Source of the DNA: PoT sp049331405
GTDB taxonomy: Bacteria; Planctomycetota; Planctomycetia; Isosphaerales; Isosphaeraceae
Assembly (NCBI RefSeq): GCF_049331405.1
Contig: NZ_CP186274.1
Coordinates: 7,006,001-7,070,000, forward strand
DNA: 64,000 bases
Reading direction: 5' to 3'
A program made the translations under genes and the position numbers. Each line of letters opens with the position of its first letter. Positions within the stretch are counted from its first letter, which is position 1. Below the pieces are notes generated by a model. The model was not told the origin of the DNA. It searched no databases and was given only the letters and a program-made list of their open reading frames with translations. This document shows, one piece after another, positions 62,740 through 64,000 of this stretch.

Positions 62740-63116
62740 GACTCGGCCTCCACCGCGAGATCTGTCTTCGGGCCGTCGTGGCCTTCCGATCGTCGCGACC
62801 ACGAGAATGATCGAATCGCGGTCAAATCCGTCAAGACGTTTGGGCGGTCAACTCGGTCAAGCCCCGCCCTGCCCTTCGCCGGGTTCATTTCGTCGTTCAG
62901 GCTCTGCTAGGGCGAATAGAACGGGTGATCCGGCATGCCACTCGTTGACGAAACTAAGGGACTGGAGCGCCTCGCCGCGGCCCATACGATCCTTCACGAG
63001 GGGCCGTTGGCATCTGACAATGTGGTGTCACCGGGGCGTCGTCGACGCGATCTCTACCCTTACCGTGTCGGCAATGCCCTATTTCGTCTCGCCTTGGAAT
63101 CAGCCAGGAGAAAAGC
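62740..63116. other. Divergent promoter region between tag and mgtC-like gene
   Basis: About 375 bases. No convincing gene: a plus frame from 62935 has no ribosome binding site and overlaps the next start. AGGAG at 63105-63109 precedes the mgtC-like ATG. Confidence 0.4.
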
Positions 63117-63842
63117 ATGGCGGTTCATCTCGGATGGCAGGAGATTCTGCTGCGGCTCATTCTCACCGCTATTGCGGGCGGTCTGGTGGGATTGAATCGA
63201 GGCGAGCATGGACGACCGGCCGGGCTCCGGACGACGATGCTCGTTTGCCTGGCCGCGGCGGTCTCGATGATCCAGGTGAACCTGCTCCTCTCGATGGCAG
63301 GAAAGCCCGCCGACTCGTTCGTCTCGCTCGACCTGATGCGTCTTCCCCTGGGCATCCTAACGGGGATGGGATTCATCGGCGGAGGCGCCATCCTCAAGAA
63401 AGGCGACGTGGTCCTTGGGGTCACGACCGCGGCGACGCTCTGGTTCGTGACCACCATGGGGCTCTGCTTCGGCGCCGGTCAGATCGGGCTGGGGTGTGTC
63501 ACGCTCGCCCTCGGGATGCTCGTCCTGACGACCCTCAAACACTTCGAAGCCTGGATCCCGCGCGACCGCAAGGGAACCTTGGTGTTAACCGCGACCTTCG
63601 ACGGACCCGCCGAAGAGGTCGTCTTTCAGCGGATGCACGACGGTGGCTTTACGGTCTCGTCATCGGCGGTTCGCTACGAGATGACCGAGAAGCGCTGGAC
63701 CCTCGTTTGCGAGGTCCGCTGGCCATCCCGATCGAAGGATCCTCTCCATCCCCCGGTCATCAAGCAACTTGCCGAACTTCCCGAAGTCCTCAGCCTCGAA
63801 TGGACACCCGAAGGCCTGGTGGATCATGTGTGCAAGCCCTGA
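63117..63842 (+). CDS. MgtC/SapB-family membrane protein
   Basis: 241 residues. Four or five membrane helices in residues 1-140 with the MgtC signature: LRLILTAIAGGLVGLNRGEHGRPAGLRTTMLVCLAAA and MGFIGGGAILKKGDVVLGVTTAATLWFVTTMGLCFGAG. The C-terminal 95 residues are a cytoplasmic ACT-like domain (LVLTATFDGPAEEVVFQRMHDGGFTVSSSAVRY). MgtC-type proteins aid growth in low Mg2+ and control ATP synthase; the family also occurs in free-living bacteria with unknown role. ATG with AGGAG at 7 nt. Not adjacent to mgtE. Confidence 0.93.
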   Translation: MAVHLGWQEILLRLILTAIAGGLVGLNRGEHGRPAGLRTTMLVCLAAAVSMIQVNLLLSMAGKPADSFVSLDLMRLPLGILTGMGFIGGGAILKKGDVVLGVTTAATLWFVTTMGLCFGAGQIGLGCVTLALGMLVLTTLKHFEAWIPRDRKGTLVLTATFDGPAEEVVFQRMHDGGFTVSSSAVRYEMTEKRWTLVCEVRWPSRSKDPLHPPVIKQLAELPEVLSLEWTPEGLVDHVCKP

Positions 63843-64000
63843 GTATTGGGCCTCGCGAACATATTTGCAGTGAATGATGCGATTCGGTGTTTTACTTGAA
63901 GAAGCGAACGTATTTAAAACGAGTTGATCATTGGCGTGACGGCCGATCGGGCGATCAACCCCGGCTCGCCACCGGTTCCGGCTCGACCTGCGTAGGGATC
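63843..64000. other. Window end, no gene recognised
   Basis: The last 160 bases after the mgtC-like stop. No terminator hairpin or coding sequence recognised. Confidence 0.4.

Noticed and set aside
62935..63195. 86-residue plus frame overlapping the mgtC-like start
   Set aside because: No ribosome binding site and overlaps a well-supported start.

Overview
The window is a high-GC bacterial chromosome segment from a planctomycete, most likely of the Isosphaeraceae type. The assignment is inferred from gene content. There are two DUF1559 proteins with the prepilin-like N-terminus typical of Planctomycetes, an ECF sigma factor overlapping a Ser/Thr kinase gene, a large PVC-type 'membrane-bound dehydrogenase' with HEAT repeats and a C-terminal CxxCH haem site, a secreted sulfatase, a DUF1080 protein, several ThuA-like proteins and Gfo/Idh/MocA oxidoreductases. 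Strong GC3 bias leaves long open antisense frames over nearly every gene; these were discarded. No rRNA, tRNA, insertion sequence, prophage or CRISPR array was recognised.

Layout. 1-3187: a RecQ helicase cut by the window edge, then (same strand) an ECF sigma factor/Ser-Thr kinase pair. 3188-5160: gene-poor, with a broken small membrane-protein locus and an AT-rich island. 5161-10602: an FAD oxidoreductase interrupted by one in-frame TGA, an aldehyde dehydrogenase, an exported acetolactate decarboxylase and a GT1-type glycosyltransferase, ended by a 20-bp perfect hairpin. 10981-14303 (minus): small proteins, an Ig-like exported protein and an exported beta-propeller. 14573-20939 (minus): a tight lactonase / sugar epimerase / Gfo-Idh-MocA / PVC cytochrome-dehydrogenase cluster. 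21587-25156 (plus): a GAF-glycogen phosphorylase fusion and an HU-like nucleoid protein. 25239-35000: an AsmA-like giant, an MgtE Mg2+ transporter, a GT-C membrane glycosyltransferase, a DUF4198-kelch exported protein and a DUF1559 protein. 35270-37564: a TPR protein, a ferritin-like protein and a small unknown protein, with Fur-like boxes in the gaps. 37565-40125: mostly non-coding, one small HTH-like gene. 40126-43832: the primary sigma factor RpoD, a sulfatase and a small disordered protein. 43950-49005 (minus): a glycogen debranching enzyme, a TetR regulator and a FabF/DinB overlapping pair. 49378-58639 (plus): a PAS-AraC regulator, a copper amine oxidase, then DUF1080 / Gfo-Idh-MocA / double ThuA / epimerase / ThuA. 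58706-63842: a lipoprotein, a second DUF1559 protein, an exported esterase, DNA-3-methyladenine glycosylase I, a small protein and an MgtC-like protein.

How it fits together. Two gene sets (14573-20939 and 52691-58639) combine NAD(P)-dependent sugar oxidoreductases, TIM-barrel epimerases and exported hydrolase/ThuA/lactonase proteins; both look like oxidative (possibly 3-keto-sugar) carbohydrate breakdown outside or in the periplasm of the cell. Glycogen turnover is represented twice (GlgP fusion, debranching enzyme). Operon ends are marked by unusually long, nearly perfect inverted repeats. The most unusual points are the GAF-phosphorylase fusion, the Fur-like boxes around the ferritin-like gene, the 30-bp direct repeat flanking the amine oxidase gene and the single-stop FAD oxidoreductase.
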